From: Romanomermis culicivorax
Lineage: Eukaryota; Nematoda; Enoplea; Mermithida; Mermithidae
DNA: 64,000 bases
NCBI GenBank assembly: GCA_963922205.1
Contig: CAWUHX010000012.1
Coordinates: forward strand, 1,488,001 to 1,552,000
Reading direction: 5' to 3'
Under the pieces are notes generated by a model that saw nothing but the letters and a program-made list of their open reading frames with translations, searched no databases and had not been told where the DNA came from. The position numbers and the translations under genes are program-made. Positions 35,767 through 47,223 of this stretch are shown piece by piece (position 1 is the stretch's first letter; each line of letters starts with the position of its first letter).

Positions 35767-36330
35767 AGGCCCGTATTTAGAGGGGGAAGGGGGAATTTCT
35801 CCCTAAATTTATTTACATTTTTTCGGTTTTTTATATTTTTTCGCTATTTTCCAAAATCCACGCCATATACGCTTAAACTGATATCATAAATGTTAGATTA
35901 AGCTTAAATCATAAATTTTACAATAAGATTTTCAGCTATCATTGTACTTATGTATCATAATTCCCAAATCAAATTATTATATTTACATGCTTTTCGTCCA
36001 ACATAGAATTTAGCCACCAATCCAAGCATACCTGTAATTGGGGGGAGATTGGGGAGGAACCCCACTCCCAACTTGTTCAACCCTATACCCAACCCCCCCC
36101 CCCCCCGAACTCCGGAAAATTGGAAAAAAGTGGATTTTTTTACCTTTTTCGGAAAATTTTCGAAATTTTTTCGTCTTTTTGGGGGGTTTTTCGACCCCAC
36201 TCCCCAAAATTTTGGAAATCTTGGGACCCCACCCAAAAATTTTGGGTTTACGCTCCCATTCAACTGGTCGGACCTCTTACAGGTATGAATCCAAGCACAC
36301 ATAGACTAACTGAAAATAAGCAGTGATGGC
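35767..36330 (+). mobile_element. family J element, copy interrupted by family D
   Basis: Starts CAGGCCCGTATTTAGAGG. The internal block with tcattgtacttatg and acttttcgtcaaac-like sequence recurs at 39828, 53003 (reverse) and 54872. Split at 36027-36287. The right end is unclear because later sequence is rearranged. Confidence 0.55.
36027..36287 (+). mobile_element. family D element, copy 4
   Basis: Exact 8-bp duplication aatccaag (36019-36026 and 36288-36295). Termini CATACCTGTAATTGGGG and CTCTTACAGGTATG. Confidence 0.9.
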
Positions 36331-37191
36331 AAAAACCAAACTTTTGAAATTTTGACTTTTTGGTTTTTTAATGGTTTTTTGCTTTTTCTATAGCTTTTTG
36401 TGGTTTTTTCTGGTTTAATTCTTTAGAATGTTTGGCACATCAAAATATGTATGAAAAAAGCTGGAACCTCCCTCTATCATCTTAGACTAACTAGGGAGCC
36501 TTAAAATGGCAGCTAAAAGTATTAATCTTATCGGAAGTGTCATTACTTCATGCTATAAGAAATCCCCATTACAGCAATAGAAATACAGTAATAGCAGGCA
36601 CATAAGAAAGGAACGATGAGTGAAGAACATAAGAGAAGTAAGAATGGAACAGAGCATGCGATATGTAAAGGGGAAATTCAAAAAGAAAGAAGAAAAATGA
36701 CAAATAAAGGGAAATATAACGTAATGTACGAGTATATATACGTAGGTAATCAAAACTCATAAGAAATCAACCACTAAATTGTATCGATGCATCACATATA
36801 TACATACCGTTTTTGATAAGAGGGTTTTAAATTGATAGATTATTACATACAAACTGCAGTTAAAAGTAACACATATGGACATTTCAGATGTCTCAAATTT
36901 TTGCTTTTCAAACCTGTCTGCGAGCTACAACTATATAGTAAATGGGTCTACTGGTCTCACTTGCGTGATGGATACATAGCCTATAGATGGATTTATACAT
37001 ATTTTGTGTACGATTTTTTTCTACTTATGTAATAGCGATGTCAAGTCACGCAGTCATTGAAAATATTGAACATATGGTGTTCAATCAAACTTAACTGATC
37101 TGTATAAAATTTTATTATTGTTGTCTCATTTATGTTTTGAAATTTCGAGCAAAGAAAATTAAAAACCTTACTGTTACAATAAATTCAGAAT
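36331..37191. other. AT-rich intergenic stretch
   Basis: T-rich and purine-rich runs; no gene or repeat partner that I can support. Confidence 0.35.
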
Positions 37192-37396
37192 CATACCTGT
37201 AATTGGGGGGTTGAGGAAGGACCCTCCCCCAACTTGGCCAACCGTATACCCAACCCCCCCCCCCCTAGTTTGGGAAAAACTAGAAAAAATTGGCAACAAA
37301 GTACCTTTTTTGGGAAAAATTTCGACTTTTTTCGACCCCCTCCCCCCAAATTTCGGATTTACCTCCCCCCAACTGGTCGGACCTCTTACAGGTAAG
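37192..37396 (+). mobile_element. family D element, copy 5
   Basis: Exact 8-bp duplication ttcagaat (37184-37191 and 37397-37404). Right terminus mutated to TACAGGTAAG. Confidence 0.88.
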
Positions 37397-38143
37397 TTCA
37401 GAATATTAAACTCAATCGTATTTTATAAAATTTCGATGATAATATGGATGTCATCTCATTCTCGTATGGTCGAAATACACTACAAAAGATTTAGCGTCCA
37501 ATTTTTATGTGAGCAAACTATAGCAAATTTGGCTCATAATGTGTGCTTGCATGACGGATACATAAAATTTCAATTGATTTATGTACATCTTTTGAGTACG
37601 AAATGTATCATAAAAATAAGATTTTTTTCTATTTTGTAGTGGAGTCAGTTCAGATAAACTAATTGCTACTTTGATTTAGATAGACACCAATACATGCCTG
37701 GGAGATCGACTAATTTGAAAAAAACATTTTTTTGAGTGATTTTGTAAAAAACAAAAAAACAAAAAAAAAACCAGAGATTTTCCTATTTTTTGGTTTAAAA
37801 AAACAACAAAAAAGCCTTGCCAACCCTGAAAATAAGTCGTCTTTACTGCAGAAATGCTTTTCTTTTTATTCAGTAAATTCTAAAAAACTTTTGGTGCTGG
37901 ATACGGCTATGATATTTCCATTTATCATTTATGTTTCTTCTACTACAATTCATTCGTTTTGTTTTTCATCGATATACTTAAATAAAATGCATAATTGATT
38001 ATTATTATGATTATCATTAACTATTGAAGATTAAATGATAAGCGAAGGTAGGAAATAAAATTAAAACCGGCGCGAAGCGACGGAAAATTTTGAGATTCTG
38101 ACCTTCTAAAATGCATCAAAATGGACATTTCCTGTATAAATGC

Positions 38144-39712
38144 TAGGGATGGGCCGGGTATCCAGATCCGCGGATATCCGCCTAAATGTTAGGATCCGGA
38201 TCCGATCCGGATCCGCTAAACCAAATTTTTTAAGATCCGAATCCGGATCCGCTGTTGTCAACGATTAAGAATCGGTCATAATCGAATCTTTATTCATTAT
38301 TATTCACATAAAATTTTGCAGTATTAGAAAACACCAGAAATTTTCCGGCGCTTCGCGCCGGATTAAATAATTCCTTGCAATACAATTTTTCAACAAATAG
38401 TACTTCCTGGAGAAAAAATTTCCAGTAAAGGAAAAAATTTTGGCCGTCCTCCTGTACGGAAAAGGCGAATTTGGTCCATTTCAGAACGTCAAAATCTACT
38501 CCAACTTTTTTGCAACTTAAATTTTAAACATGAAGCCGAGTTTGAATTGGGAAGCATCATGGAACTAATTTTCAGAAATTTCAGGTTTAAATTAAAGTTT
38601 TTCAGATTTATGAAAGTTATGAGTATATTTTCTTAATTTCTAAGATGATTATGAAGGACGGGAACTCGAGTGCTATTAGGAAGAAACTTTGTGCGAAAAT
38701 ACATAAAAGATCATGGTTTTTTCAGTGTACAACAAAAAACTTCTTCGTACAAAGACTTTTTGGCCGATTGTTTTACAGGTACAAAGAGGCTTGTACACAA
38801 AATCACTGCAATGGTAGCAAAATTATACTTGAGAAACAGTCATTTTTCAACAGTACCACTCTTCAAACGATTTCTGGTAGGATCATAGATTTGACCAGCA
38901 CCACTCAATAGCTGTTCATAGGGGACACTTTTCGCTGGTGCTAATTTAAGTTTACTTTCTGCATGAAGCAATTGTCCAGAGACGTTTGAGACTTAAGTTC
39001 ATGCTTTAATTTGGTTTTTGAGTAGCTAGGTTCATTTTTTGGCTATCTCTAAAGAAAACACAAAAATTAATTCTTTAACATAACTTTACTTTACTAGTAG
39101 CAATTTGTTCCACAATTACTTCTATTTTCATTATATCTTCTTTTTATTTAGCCCCAAACTGCTTATATATTGCCATATGTTTCCTCTCCAAATGTTTTCT
39201 CTGACATCCAGTAGATAACTGGATTCTGCATTTATTGCACTTTGCCTTTTCTTCATCATCTGGGGACACTGTGAAGTAGTTCCACACTCTGCTAGTGAAA
39301 GAAAAACTTGAATCCATAATTTCTGAAAAAAGTTTCCATTTCTATTCATTTCTTTTCTGATGAAACCAATATTAATCTAAACATGAATACAATTTAATGA
39401 ATGAAAATTATCAATTAGTACATGTGAACTATTTCAATAAACGAACACCTCAATCATTAATAATCTATTAATCTATTGACACCAATGAATATAAATTCAT
39501 TTAACTCGATTTTAGACAAATTAGACATGGTACATATACTTATTGAAAGATCCGGATCCGATCCGGATCCGCACGGATCTGCTCCTCAATATCCGGATCC
39601 GCTGAACCAAATTTTTTTGGATCCGGATCCGATCCGGATCCGCTGAACCAAATTTTCCAAGATCCGGATCCGGATCCGCTGTCGCCAAAAAAGTCGATCC
39701 GGCCCATCCCTA
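38144..39712 (-). mobile_element. 1.57-kb hAT element with transposase remnant
   Basis: Termini TAGGGATGGGCCGG / CCGGCCCATCCCTA (14-bp perfect inverted repeats) and exact 8-bp duplication ataaatgc (38136-38143 and 39713-39720). Subterminal arrays of GGATCCGGATCC occur near both ends. Carries a BED zinc-finger fragment on the minus strand. The host sequence is a family K hairpin region. Confidence 0.92.
39144..39293 (-). pseudogene. BED-type zinc finger fragment of a hAT transposase
   Basis: Translates to SRVWNYFTVSPDDEEKAKCN, then KCRIQLSTGCQRKHLERKH, then a stop shortly after. The C-x2-C and H-x4-H spacing and the N-terminal VWNYF motif are typical of BED fingers in hAT transposases. No catalytic region remains downstream. 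It supports classing the host element as hAT. Confidence 0.8.
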
Positions 39713-39827
39713 ATAAATGCCCAAAATTTTCTTCACCAAACGGGAAAAGGGCCCGAATTTTTTCCCCCTTTCCCTATTTTTTTTCGTCCAAAAAGCACGA
39801 TTTGACGAAAAACGTGCTCCTCCAGGC

Positions 39828-40093
39828 CCATATTCAGAGGGGGATGGGGGGGAATTCCACCCTAAATTTTTTTACATCTAAAATTTTCAGCAATATCATT
39901 GTAGTACTTAACTGCACAATTCTCAAATTAAATTGTTATATTAACATACTTTTCGTCAAACAAAGAATTTGGACACTAATCCGAGCACACATAACTAACT
40001 GAAGATAATTCGTCTTTAATGGAAAAATGATTTTGTTTTTATTCAGTAAATTCTAAAGATTTTTTGTAAAATTCCCCCATTTTTCAAATATCC
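39828..40093 (+). mobile_element. family J element, copy 3
   Basis: CAGGCCCATATTCAGAGG start and a tttttcaaatatCCTG end. No matching target duplication found. Confidence 0.55.
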
Positions 40094-40675
40094 TGGTTAG
40101 GGTATTCGCGCTCTCAACAGTGTTGCCAGATGGAAACCACAACAAGAAATGTGAAAACCGCCAAAAAAACCGCCGCACAAAAATATTAGGATATCACCAA
40201 ATAAGCTATTATTTCCAAAAAAATTATTGCAACTATTTTAAACTTTACCAATATTCATTATTTGGGTATCAAACCGACTATTTTTATCGGTAGTTTTGCC
40301 AAACCTTTTATTATTTTCCTCCAAAACTCATAAAATTCAATTGCAAAAGTTTAGAATTGAAGCGATTTGAATGAAGTCCAAAAAAATAAGTGTTTAATCG
40401 TTTTTCTGATAAAAGTGAAGTAAATTTATCAATTTTAGAGTGAGCAAGCATGTTCCTACTTTTACGACCAATGTATACTTTAAACTATTATGAAGCAAGT
40501 GGAAAATAATGATTGTACGGAAATAGATAGGATGGTACGGAAATTTTTTCACTAGATTTTCGTACGGTATGGATCGACCGGTACGGAAAAAAAACCCTGT
40601 ACCTCACCCCCATTTAAGGATGAATGTATAATACCGAAGGTTAGTATTATCAATACCTAGTATATGAAACGAAGT

Positions 40676-40894
40676 CAGTGTTTTTTTTTTGTACGAGCCT
40701 CTTTGTACGTGTACAAAGATCGAAAAAAAATTTTTGTACGCAAGATTTTTTGTTTGTACAGTGTAATAATAGCAATATTTTGACCTTATCATCGGTAAAA
40801 AAATCTTGAAAAAATCTTTGTACGTTGTACAAAGATCATCAAAAAATCTTTGTACGAGACCAAAAATCTTTGTCCCATACAAAAAAAAACACTG
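40676..40894 (+). mobile_element. 219-bp hAT-type MITE
   Basis: CAGTG plus T-run TTGTACGAGCC at the left, CATAC A-run CACTG at the right, exact 8-bp duplication aacgaagt (40668-40675 and 40895-40902). Repeated internal palindromes of the CTTTGTACG..GTACAAAG type. Confidence 0.93.
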
Positions 40895-41334
40895 AACGAA
40901 GTAGACAATAGTTTACCCAATGCAAAAAAATCTAGACAGAATCGAAATCTTTGCACCCATACATATTTGTAATTTGATGCATGCATTGCTTTAGGCGAAT
41001 ATGTACAAAGATATTTAAAATCTGAGACGTGTGTAAATGCTGTCGCTCAAACTTTTAAAGCATCAAAAAAAATTCTGCTCCAAACCTTAATAGTCTGCTA
41101 GGAGCAGAGAAATGCTGCGTCTATAATTTGTTGAAGTAAAATAATTACATTAAGCTACACACAATGTCATTAATAAATATTGCGTGTTTGATTTGGAAAA
41201 AATTAATGTAGGATTCGGATTCGCCCTAATCCTAAATGTCAGATTAGGATTTAGATTCAGTACTTACTAATTTCCTGGATTCAGATTCGGAAACTATACA
41301 TAAAACTGGATTCGTCTCATCTCTAGTTTCTAGC

Positions 41335-41421
41335 AGAATTAATTTTTTTGTGCTATTCACAAAAATTTTTTAACCTCATGTGCCAATTGGCACAAATGCC
41401 CGTGCACGAAAAAAAACGCTG
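41335..41421 (+). repeat. family E 3' end fragment
   Basis: Contains tgtgccaattggcaca and ends GTGCACG A-run CGCTG, as at 43683 and 52097. Confidence 0.6.
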
Positions 41422-41457
41422 CGGCTAACCCTGATCTTGCGTTTATGACAAAGCATT

Positions 41458-41771
41458 AGGGAGCGAGATCTGTCATCAATTTGATTGGTCGAAAAATTTA
41501 ATACCTTCAATTTGATTGGTCGAAAAGTTGTAGTCTACTCCTTCCTAACCGTGAGTCCAAGCCTAAGCCCAGGCCTAAGCCTAAGCCTAAACCTAAGACT
41601 AAACCTAATCCTAAGCCTTATCCTAAGCCTAAGCGTAAACCTAAGCCTAAGCCAAAGCCAAAGCCTGAGTCTAAGCCTAAGCCAGAAACTTTGTCATTAA
41701 CAACTGTAAAAATCAATAAATTTTTTCGACAAATCAAAATGATGACAGATCTCACTTCGCAATGCTTTCTG
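41458..41771 (+). mobile_element. family H MITE carrying TTAGGC-like array, copy 1
   Basis: Inverted termini ACAAAGCATTAGGGAG and its partner ending CGCAATGCTTTCTG, each followed inward by GAGATCTGTCATC and TTTGATTGGTCG. Exact 8-bp duplication cgtttatg (41450-41457 and 41772-41779). Confidence 0.88.
41562..41693 (-). repeat. degenerate TTAGGC array
   Basis: About 20 hexamer units; the plus strand reads CCTAAG with variants CCTAAA, CCAAAG, CCTAAT. TTAGGC is the nematode telomere unit, but this array is internal to a transposon. Confidence 0.85.
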
Positions 41772-42869
41772 CGTTTATGAGGTAAGCAAAAAATTGAAAA
41801 CCGCCAAAACCGCCGCAAAAACCCAAAAAACGCGATAAAAACCACCAGTCAACCCGCCGCAAAAACCACCAGAAGGGTCTGAAAACCGCGAAAATGGCGG
41901 GAAATAGCCGCATCTGACAACCACCGTTTTTTCCTCAAATGGGGTCTTTGGGGGAAAAAATTTCGAAATGAGGGAAAAAATTTTGGGTATGGTTCTCATT
42001 GTGGAAAAAAATTTGGGGAATTCAAAACCGAAAAGATGCGTTTTGGTGGACTTAAAAGGCTCAAATTCTCAAAATTTTCCGGCGCTTCGCGCCGGTCACG
42101 AGTATAATCTTGACTATTTTCTATCAGGCGCGGCCATTAGCATAGCATATCTACTTCAACTTACTAATTAATGCTCAACAGTTTCTATCAATCAAGTTAG
42201 CTCTTCATATTTTCATCAATTTTCTCAATTCTTTCTCTCGATGTTTGGAATTTTTTAAACGTCTGCAACCTGAACTTTTGCGTTTATTGAAGGTGGAAAT
42301 TGAAGACATCATTCTAGACCGCGATTTTAGAACTTCTGTTTATGAATATCTGTTGGAGAGATTTATTTTCCAGCGTTTTAGAATATAAAAACTGAAAAAT
42401 TTTTCCGGCGCCGGAATGGGAAACAAATTATACTTTATCAGTCGGATTTTAATTTATTTCCCAATGTTGTGAAGGTTCAATTTCCAGCGTTTTAGAAAGT
42501 GACAGTCCAAGAAGTAGATAAAATTAGATGATTCTAATGAGAGCCATAGAAATGTTAATAGCGGATAAATTCCTGAGAACTCTATCGTTATTCGTTAACA
42601 TGCTTCACCCGCTCCTGTAGAACACCAATATATTCTTCATGAGCTCATTTCGGCTAATATAACTAAAATTTTCTCAGTTTTTTTCTCATTTTCGAAGGTT
42701 TCTTACCAGTGTTTTTTTTGTGCCAAAAGATGGTTTTTGGCACAAAAAAATTTGGAATGGCACAAAAATTTTTGAGCGTTTGTGCCGATTGGCACAAAAT
42801 TTTTGGCTGTTCAAACATTAAATTTCCTTGACTTTTAGACGTTTTAGGCGCTGAAAATGCCAAAAATTT

Positions 42870-42886
42870 TCGGCGCTTCGCGCCGA
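42870..42886 (+). repeat. GC hairpin with extended, compensated stem
   Basis: TCGGCGC-TTC-GCGCCGA, extendable by one further T-A pair (42869/42887). Confidence 0.85.
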
Positions 42887-43197
42887 ATTCAATGAATATA
42901 ATATTTCCTACTCGTAAAGACCCGAACGCGAAACAGTGTATTAGAGTATCTCTCCGAAACAGTGTATTAGAGTATCGTTGCAGGCTGCAGCAAATTTTAC
43001 AGGCTGTTAATGACCGATGAATGAAAAAAAAATTCTCAATATTCTCTGTTCATTCAGTTAGATTCGGATTTAGAACTGAAATCCTTAATTTTTTGTGTTT
43101 GATTGATTCTAATAGAAAAATAGAAATCGTTAATACAGTTTTCCGACCGAAAATTTACACAATTTTAGACTTTTTTCTTTCTAGTCTTTATATTATA

Positions 43198-43331
43198 TAA
43201 GGTAAAGTGCGGGGGACTTTGATCAGGGGCGACTTGATCAGAGTATGGCATTTGATAACTATTTGAGATCAGCAGGAATGCCATACTCTGATCAAAGTCG
43301 CCCCTTATCAAAGTCACCCCACTTTACCTTA
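43198..43331 (+). mobile_element. short foldback MITE with ~55-bp arms
   Basis: Starts AAGGTAAAGTG and ends CACTTTACCTT. The arms pair through GACTTTGATCA, GGGGCGACTT and GATCAGAGTATGGCATT. Nested within family E, itself within family A. Confidence 0.85.
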
Positions 43332-44395
43332 AATATTCGCAGTCGAAAATTAAATCAATTTGAACTTCCTGAACAATTCTGAAGTTAGTCAAATTTTCTC
43401 AGCATTCCATTTCTTTTTAAGTCGCCGTGAGCTATTTTCTTGCAGTTTTTTCTTATTTCACTGTCGTGGTTAGCTGAAAAATAGGTTGGGCATGATTTTT
43501 ACAAAAAATTAATTCGTTAGTAGCTTCAAGTAAGTTAGATATATTTTTATCAAACTTTTGGCCTAAAACTTTTCCGCAGTTTTCAGTATGTTCCTTGTAG
43601 AAAAAATTTTTTTGTGCCATTGGCACAAATTTTTTTGGCCTCTTGTGCCAATTGGCACAAATGTCCGTGCTAAAAAAACGCTGTTTCTTCTTACTCCAAA
43701 TACAACAAAATGCTTGGGTATGCTCCTAAAATGCATAAAAAAGCATCCGTAGCCACATTATAAGCGTTTTTAAAAATGTGGAAAATTTTTGGAGAATGAG
43801 GAAAAAAATTTTGGGTCCGGTTCTCATGTGGAAAAAATCTTCGAGGAAAAAAAACGACACTAGCTCTCCTCAGTCATGAAGAATTTATTTTTTCACAGTA
43901 TAAAATTTCTGTAGAAAAAAAATTGTGTATCAAATAAAACCTCCACTTGACTGTCACTGCATAAATGCAGTTGACGATACTGCATTCAGGCGCTTATATC
44001 TAATTTACATCGCAGATGTTCTGTCTCATACTCATCGACGAGGAAATTTTTTCAATTAATCACAATAATAAGCTATTAGTACTTTCCTTCATTTTTTTCA
44101 GAACTGGAAAAGTTCCGTAGGATCAATGCCGCATCAATCATTTCAAAATAAGTCAGTAGTGAGTCTGAAAACACTAGTACATATATACCAAGATTAGTGC
44201 TCTTCGCACAAATCATCGATTTACGAATGTGTTTAAAAATTAAACCCACAAAATGGGAAACGAAAGCAGATCAAAATCACCTAAGCAATCAGACTTTCTC
44301 TTTCTCATTTGAGCTTACCAATATTTTCCGAAAGGTTCTTTCACCGCAAATGTCATACCTCGCAGTGTCTCCATTGAAATAAAAATTTTCTTACG

Positions 44396-44700
44396 AAGAC
44401 TACTTAATGTGTTAGACCAAGAATATGTCACAGCAGTAGTTTGGAATCCTAATCTCAAGCAAGGTATCAAAGGAGTTGAGAAAGTTCAGCAGAGATTCAC
44501 TATGAGAGTATCAGGTTATGATACTACATTATCTTATGATGCACGCCTGGGAACCACCTGGGTTTAGAGCGATAATACCTGCGACAACTTCGTTTCGATC
44601 TCGTTTATAATATTGTTCGTTTGAACGTTTTGCCCATCGATAACTTTTTCTGTACCCTTCATAATTCTAACCGTACTAATAATTCTTTAACTGACGTATT
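44396..44700 (+). pseudogene. LINE reverse transcriptase C-terminal fragment
   Basis: Reads EYVTAVVWNPNLKQG and VEKVQQRFTMRVSGYDTTLS, then YDARL before frameshifts. Same domain as 48277-49200 and 51240-51400. Confidence 0.7.
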
Positions 44701-45239
44701 GTAAATATCGTCATCATGATCTGTTTGAAATACGAATTTTGTAGTCGGGTAGTTCGGGCAGACTTGAAAGAGTACATCTGATACAAGTCTGTAGCCAGGA
44801 ATTTTTTTCGGGGGGGGAGTCATTTTTTCACTCAATTTACAGTAAAATTGGCATTTCTGACTTGACTTTTTCTTGAAGAAAAAAAACCAAAAATTACCTT
44901 TGCTTTTTTTAACACTCACTGCTGTCTGAGATGTGACGATTAGCTATAATTTCTTTAGCTGTTACGCCCTTCAGGTATATTTATTCTTTATTTTTACGAC
45001 GTATTATTTCGACCTGATAAATTACTATTATATGGCTGCAGTTTCGAATCAAGTAGAGACATGGAAAAGGGTGCTGTTTTTGATTCCATATTTATCTAAA
45101 ATGGCCAATGTCATTTCCACAACACCAGACTGACCAAATTGATGTGGGACCATCCGAAAGACTCACTATCCGTAAGTGTTCATTATCAGAACTCCGTCAA
45201 ATTCAACATAAATTTTACTTCAACATGAATCACTTATCA

Positions 45240-45534
45240 TCATTTAAAAAATGACGTTATTTTAGACTGTTTCAACAAAGCAATATGACTTGTATCCATA
45301 AAATCATCAATAGAATTTACAGAGGCAAGTATTTCATCAGAGGATTCCTTTGAAAACAAAAAATTTCTGACATACAACCGATATAGCTCGTTTGGCTTCT
45401 TCAAACGTAGGTTTGGCTTCTTCAAACGTCAAGTGAGACAACATTCTTTTTGACAGGCGGCATGACACACTTGACACAAGAAAAAAACAATGTACAATAG
45501 CACCAAGACAACAAGACAAGACGTTGTGTTGCAT
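45240..45534 (-). pseudogene. pogo-type transposase C-terminus with PIP-box-like tail
   Basis: The last codons read IDDFMDTSHIALLKQSKITS then FFK and stop TGA. QSKITSFF fits the PCNA-interaction consensus QxxIxxFF, which is known at the C-terminus of Drosophila Pogo transposase. The upstream part (LSHLTFEEAKPTFEEAKRAI) is in another frame, so at least one frameshift is present. No DDE catalytic region seen. Confidence 0.55.
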
Positions 45535-45589
45535 TAAGATGTTTCTAGAAGTTTCTGGAAGTTTCTGTAATCGATAAAGTGTACATATT

Positions 45590-45853
45590 ATCTGTACACA
45601 TCGTGTTTACTAAGCGTAGATTAAAGTGTGTCCAATATCCGTCAACACGTGTTCATTAAACGTAGAATTTAACGTGTATCAAGATATGCAGAGATTCTAC
45701 CAGGCGTGTTCATTATCCGTTAACCGTGTGCTCATTAACCGTATTATCAACATATAAGAAACTATAGGAATTGAGTTGGGACTGTTCTACAGCGTGTTTA
45801 TTAAGCGTAAATGCTCAATATCCAGAGTGTTCATTAACCGTGTTCGACTGTAT
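45590..45853 (+). repeat. cluster of GTGTTYATTAANCGT motifs
   Basis: Near-copies at about 45602, 45648, 45707, 45730, 45795 and 45828, with another near 45176. Spacing is irregular, 20-70 bp, all in one orientation. Confidence 0.7.
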
Positions 45854-45962
45854 GTATAAATTGAACTTTTACACAACCTGCATGTTGTAAATTTTAGTCA
45901 TAACTTCATTCAAAGATAAAGCTTACTATAGGAATCTCGCACAATGCTCTCTAACAGAGAAA

Positions 45963-46101
45963 CACTATTTTTTTTGTGTGCCGGTTTTTGACACAAAAAA
46001 ATTTGAAATGGCACAAAAAATTTTGAGCGTTTGTCCCAATTGGCACAAAATTTTTGGTTGTTCAAACATTAAATTTCCTTGATTTTTAGACGATTTAGGG
46101 G
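45963..46101 (+). mobile_element. family E 5' end, truncated
   Basis: T-run GTGTGCCGG..GACAC A-run start, then gcacaaaaattttgagcg and the tgcccaattggcaca-type palindrome; cut at 46102 by a family D end. Confidence 0.6.
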
Positions 46102-46155
46102 CATACCTGTAAGACCTCCGCCGACCAGTTGGGGGGGGGGGTTAATCCGAAATTT
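46102..46155 (-). mobile_element. family D terminal fragment
   Basis: CATACCTGTAAGACCTCCG followed by a G-run; the rest of the element is missing. Confidence 0.6.
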
Positions 46156-46473
46156 ATAATAAGAATAATAATAAGAAAAATTTATTTTTCGAACGAACGA
46201 AGAGAAAAGAACAAAAACACATGTTAGTCTAGAAAAAGAAATACAACAAACATCAAGATTATTGGTTATTAATGCAGTCCACATGAGAACCGGACCCAAA
46301 ATTTTTTTCCTCATTTTCCAAAAATTTTCCACATTTTTAAAAACGCTTATAATGTGGCTACGGATGCTTTTTTATGCATTTTAGGAGCATACCCAAGCAT
46401 TTTGTTGTTGGAGTCAGAAACCTGCAATAATGAGAAAAAATTGAGAAAATTCTAGTTATATTAGCAAAAATGA

Positions 46474-46926
46474 CACGTCGATTCAGGTGATAATTGAATA
46501 TTTCGCGTTGCGGAACAGATAGCTGTGAAAATACTACACATCGGAAAAAAATAAAAGCAGATTTGGAATCAGCATTCTTTTCCCGACCAGAAAATCTAAG
46601 TTTCGTACGGTAGAGTTCAGTAAGACGCAATCTGATTTACGCCAAATGAGAAAACCCGCTCTGAAAAGTTTCGCAACTATCATAATGGAATTTCAAATTC
46701 CAGACTACAGTGAACCATGATGTCGAACCGAAAGAACGCGAGTGATATTCAAATATTACAACGCTATGTTGAAGAGAATAGATAATTATGCAAGATTCAC
46801 TATTGTACGTTGAAATTGGTTGCTTCTTTGCTGAGATATATGTAATTAATCATGACATTTTTCATTTCCTTATTACTGTAGCGACGCTGTATTGAGTTCT
46901 AATTTCTCCGCTGATGGATCTACGTG
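46474..46926 (-). mobile_element. family L element, 453 bp, copy 1
   Basis: Starts CACGTCGATTCAGG and ends GGATCTACGTG; exact 4-bp duplication atga (46470-46473 and 46927-46930). Comparison with intact family A confirms both junctions. Confidence 0.88.
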
Positions 46927-47223
46927 ATGAGCTCATGAAGAATATATTGATGTTCTACAGGAGCAAGTGAAGCATGTTAACGAGTAACGATAGAGTTCTC
47001 AGGAATTTATCCGCTATTAACATTTCTATGGCTCTCATTAGAATCATCTAATTTTATTTAGTTCTTGGTCCGGCGCGGAGCGCCGGAAAAATTTTTGGAT
47101 TTTCACTTTCTACAACGCTGGAAATTGAACCTTCACAACATTGGGAAATAAATTGAAATCCGACTCATGATTGTTTCCCATTCCGGCGCGAAGCGCCGGG
47201 AAAATTTCTCAGTTTTTATATTC

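Larger units (their letters stand above)
40119..41921 (+). mobile_element. composite hAT-like element with CAGTGTTGCCAGA end
   Basis: Left CAGTGTTGCCAGATGG and right gcCATCTGACAAC-type sequence (gcatctgacaac) are inverse of one another, with aaaaccgcc repeats next to both. It encloses a family B-like body, the 219-bp MITE, a family E fragment and the TTAGGC element. A similar left end occurs at 55575. Confidence 0.5.
42707..43683 (+). mobile_element. family E hAT-like element, complete copy
   Basis: CAGTG T-run GTGCCAAAA at the left and GTCCGTGC A-run CGCTG at the right. Palindromes of the TTTGTGCCAATTGGCACAAA type stand near both ends. Flanks tttcttac and tttcttct match at 6 of 8, and joining the flanks restores the family A sequence. 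The hairpin 42870-42886 is internal. Confidence 0.82.
41922..43856 (+). mobile_element. family A element, copy 3, interrupted
   Basis: 5' CACCG T-run CCTCAAATGGGG; 3' tcttcgaggaaaaaaaacg. The internal hairpin at 42079 is intact; the second has collapsed to CCGGCGCCGG at 42405-42414. Split by family E at 42707-43683. Confidence 0.8.
45128..45853 (-). mobile_element. pogo/Tigger-like element remnant
   Basis: The right edge reads, on the minus strand, TACAGTCGAACACGGTTAAT, resembling Tc1/mariner-pogo termini with a TA target. The left edge (gtgggaccatccg) is approximate. Contains a transposase C-terminus and seven subterminal GTGTTCATTAA-like repeats. Confidence 0.55.

Noticed and set aside
35955..36304. 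overlapping ORFs of 65-115 residues on both strands
   Set aside because: All lie in family D G/C-runs and change frame between copies.
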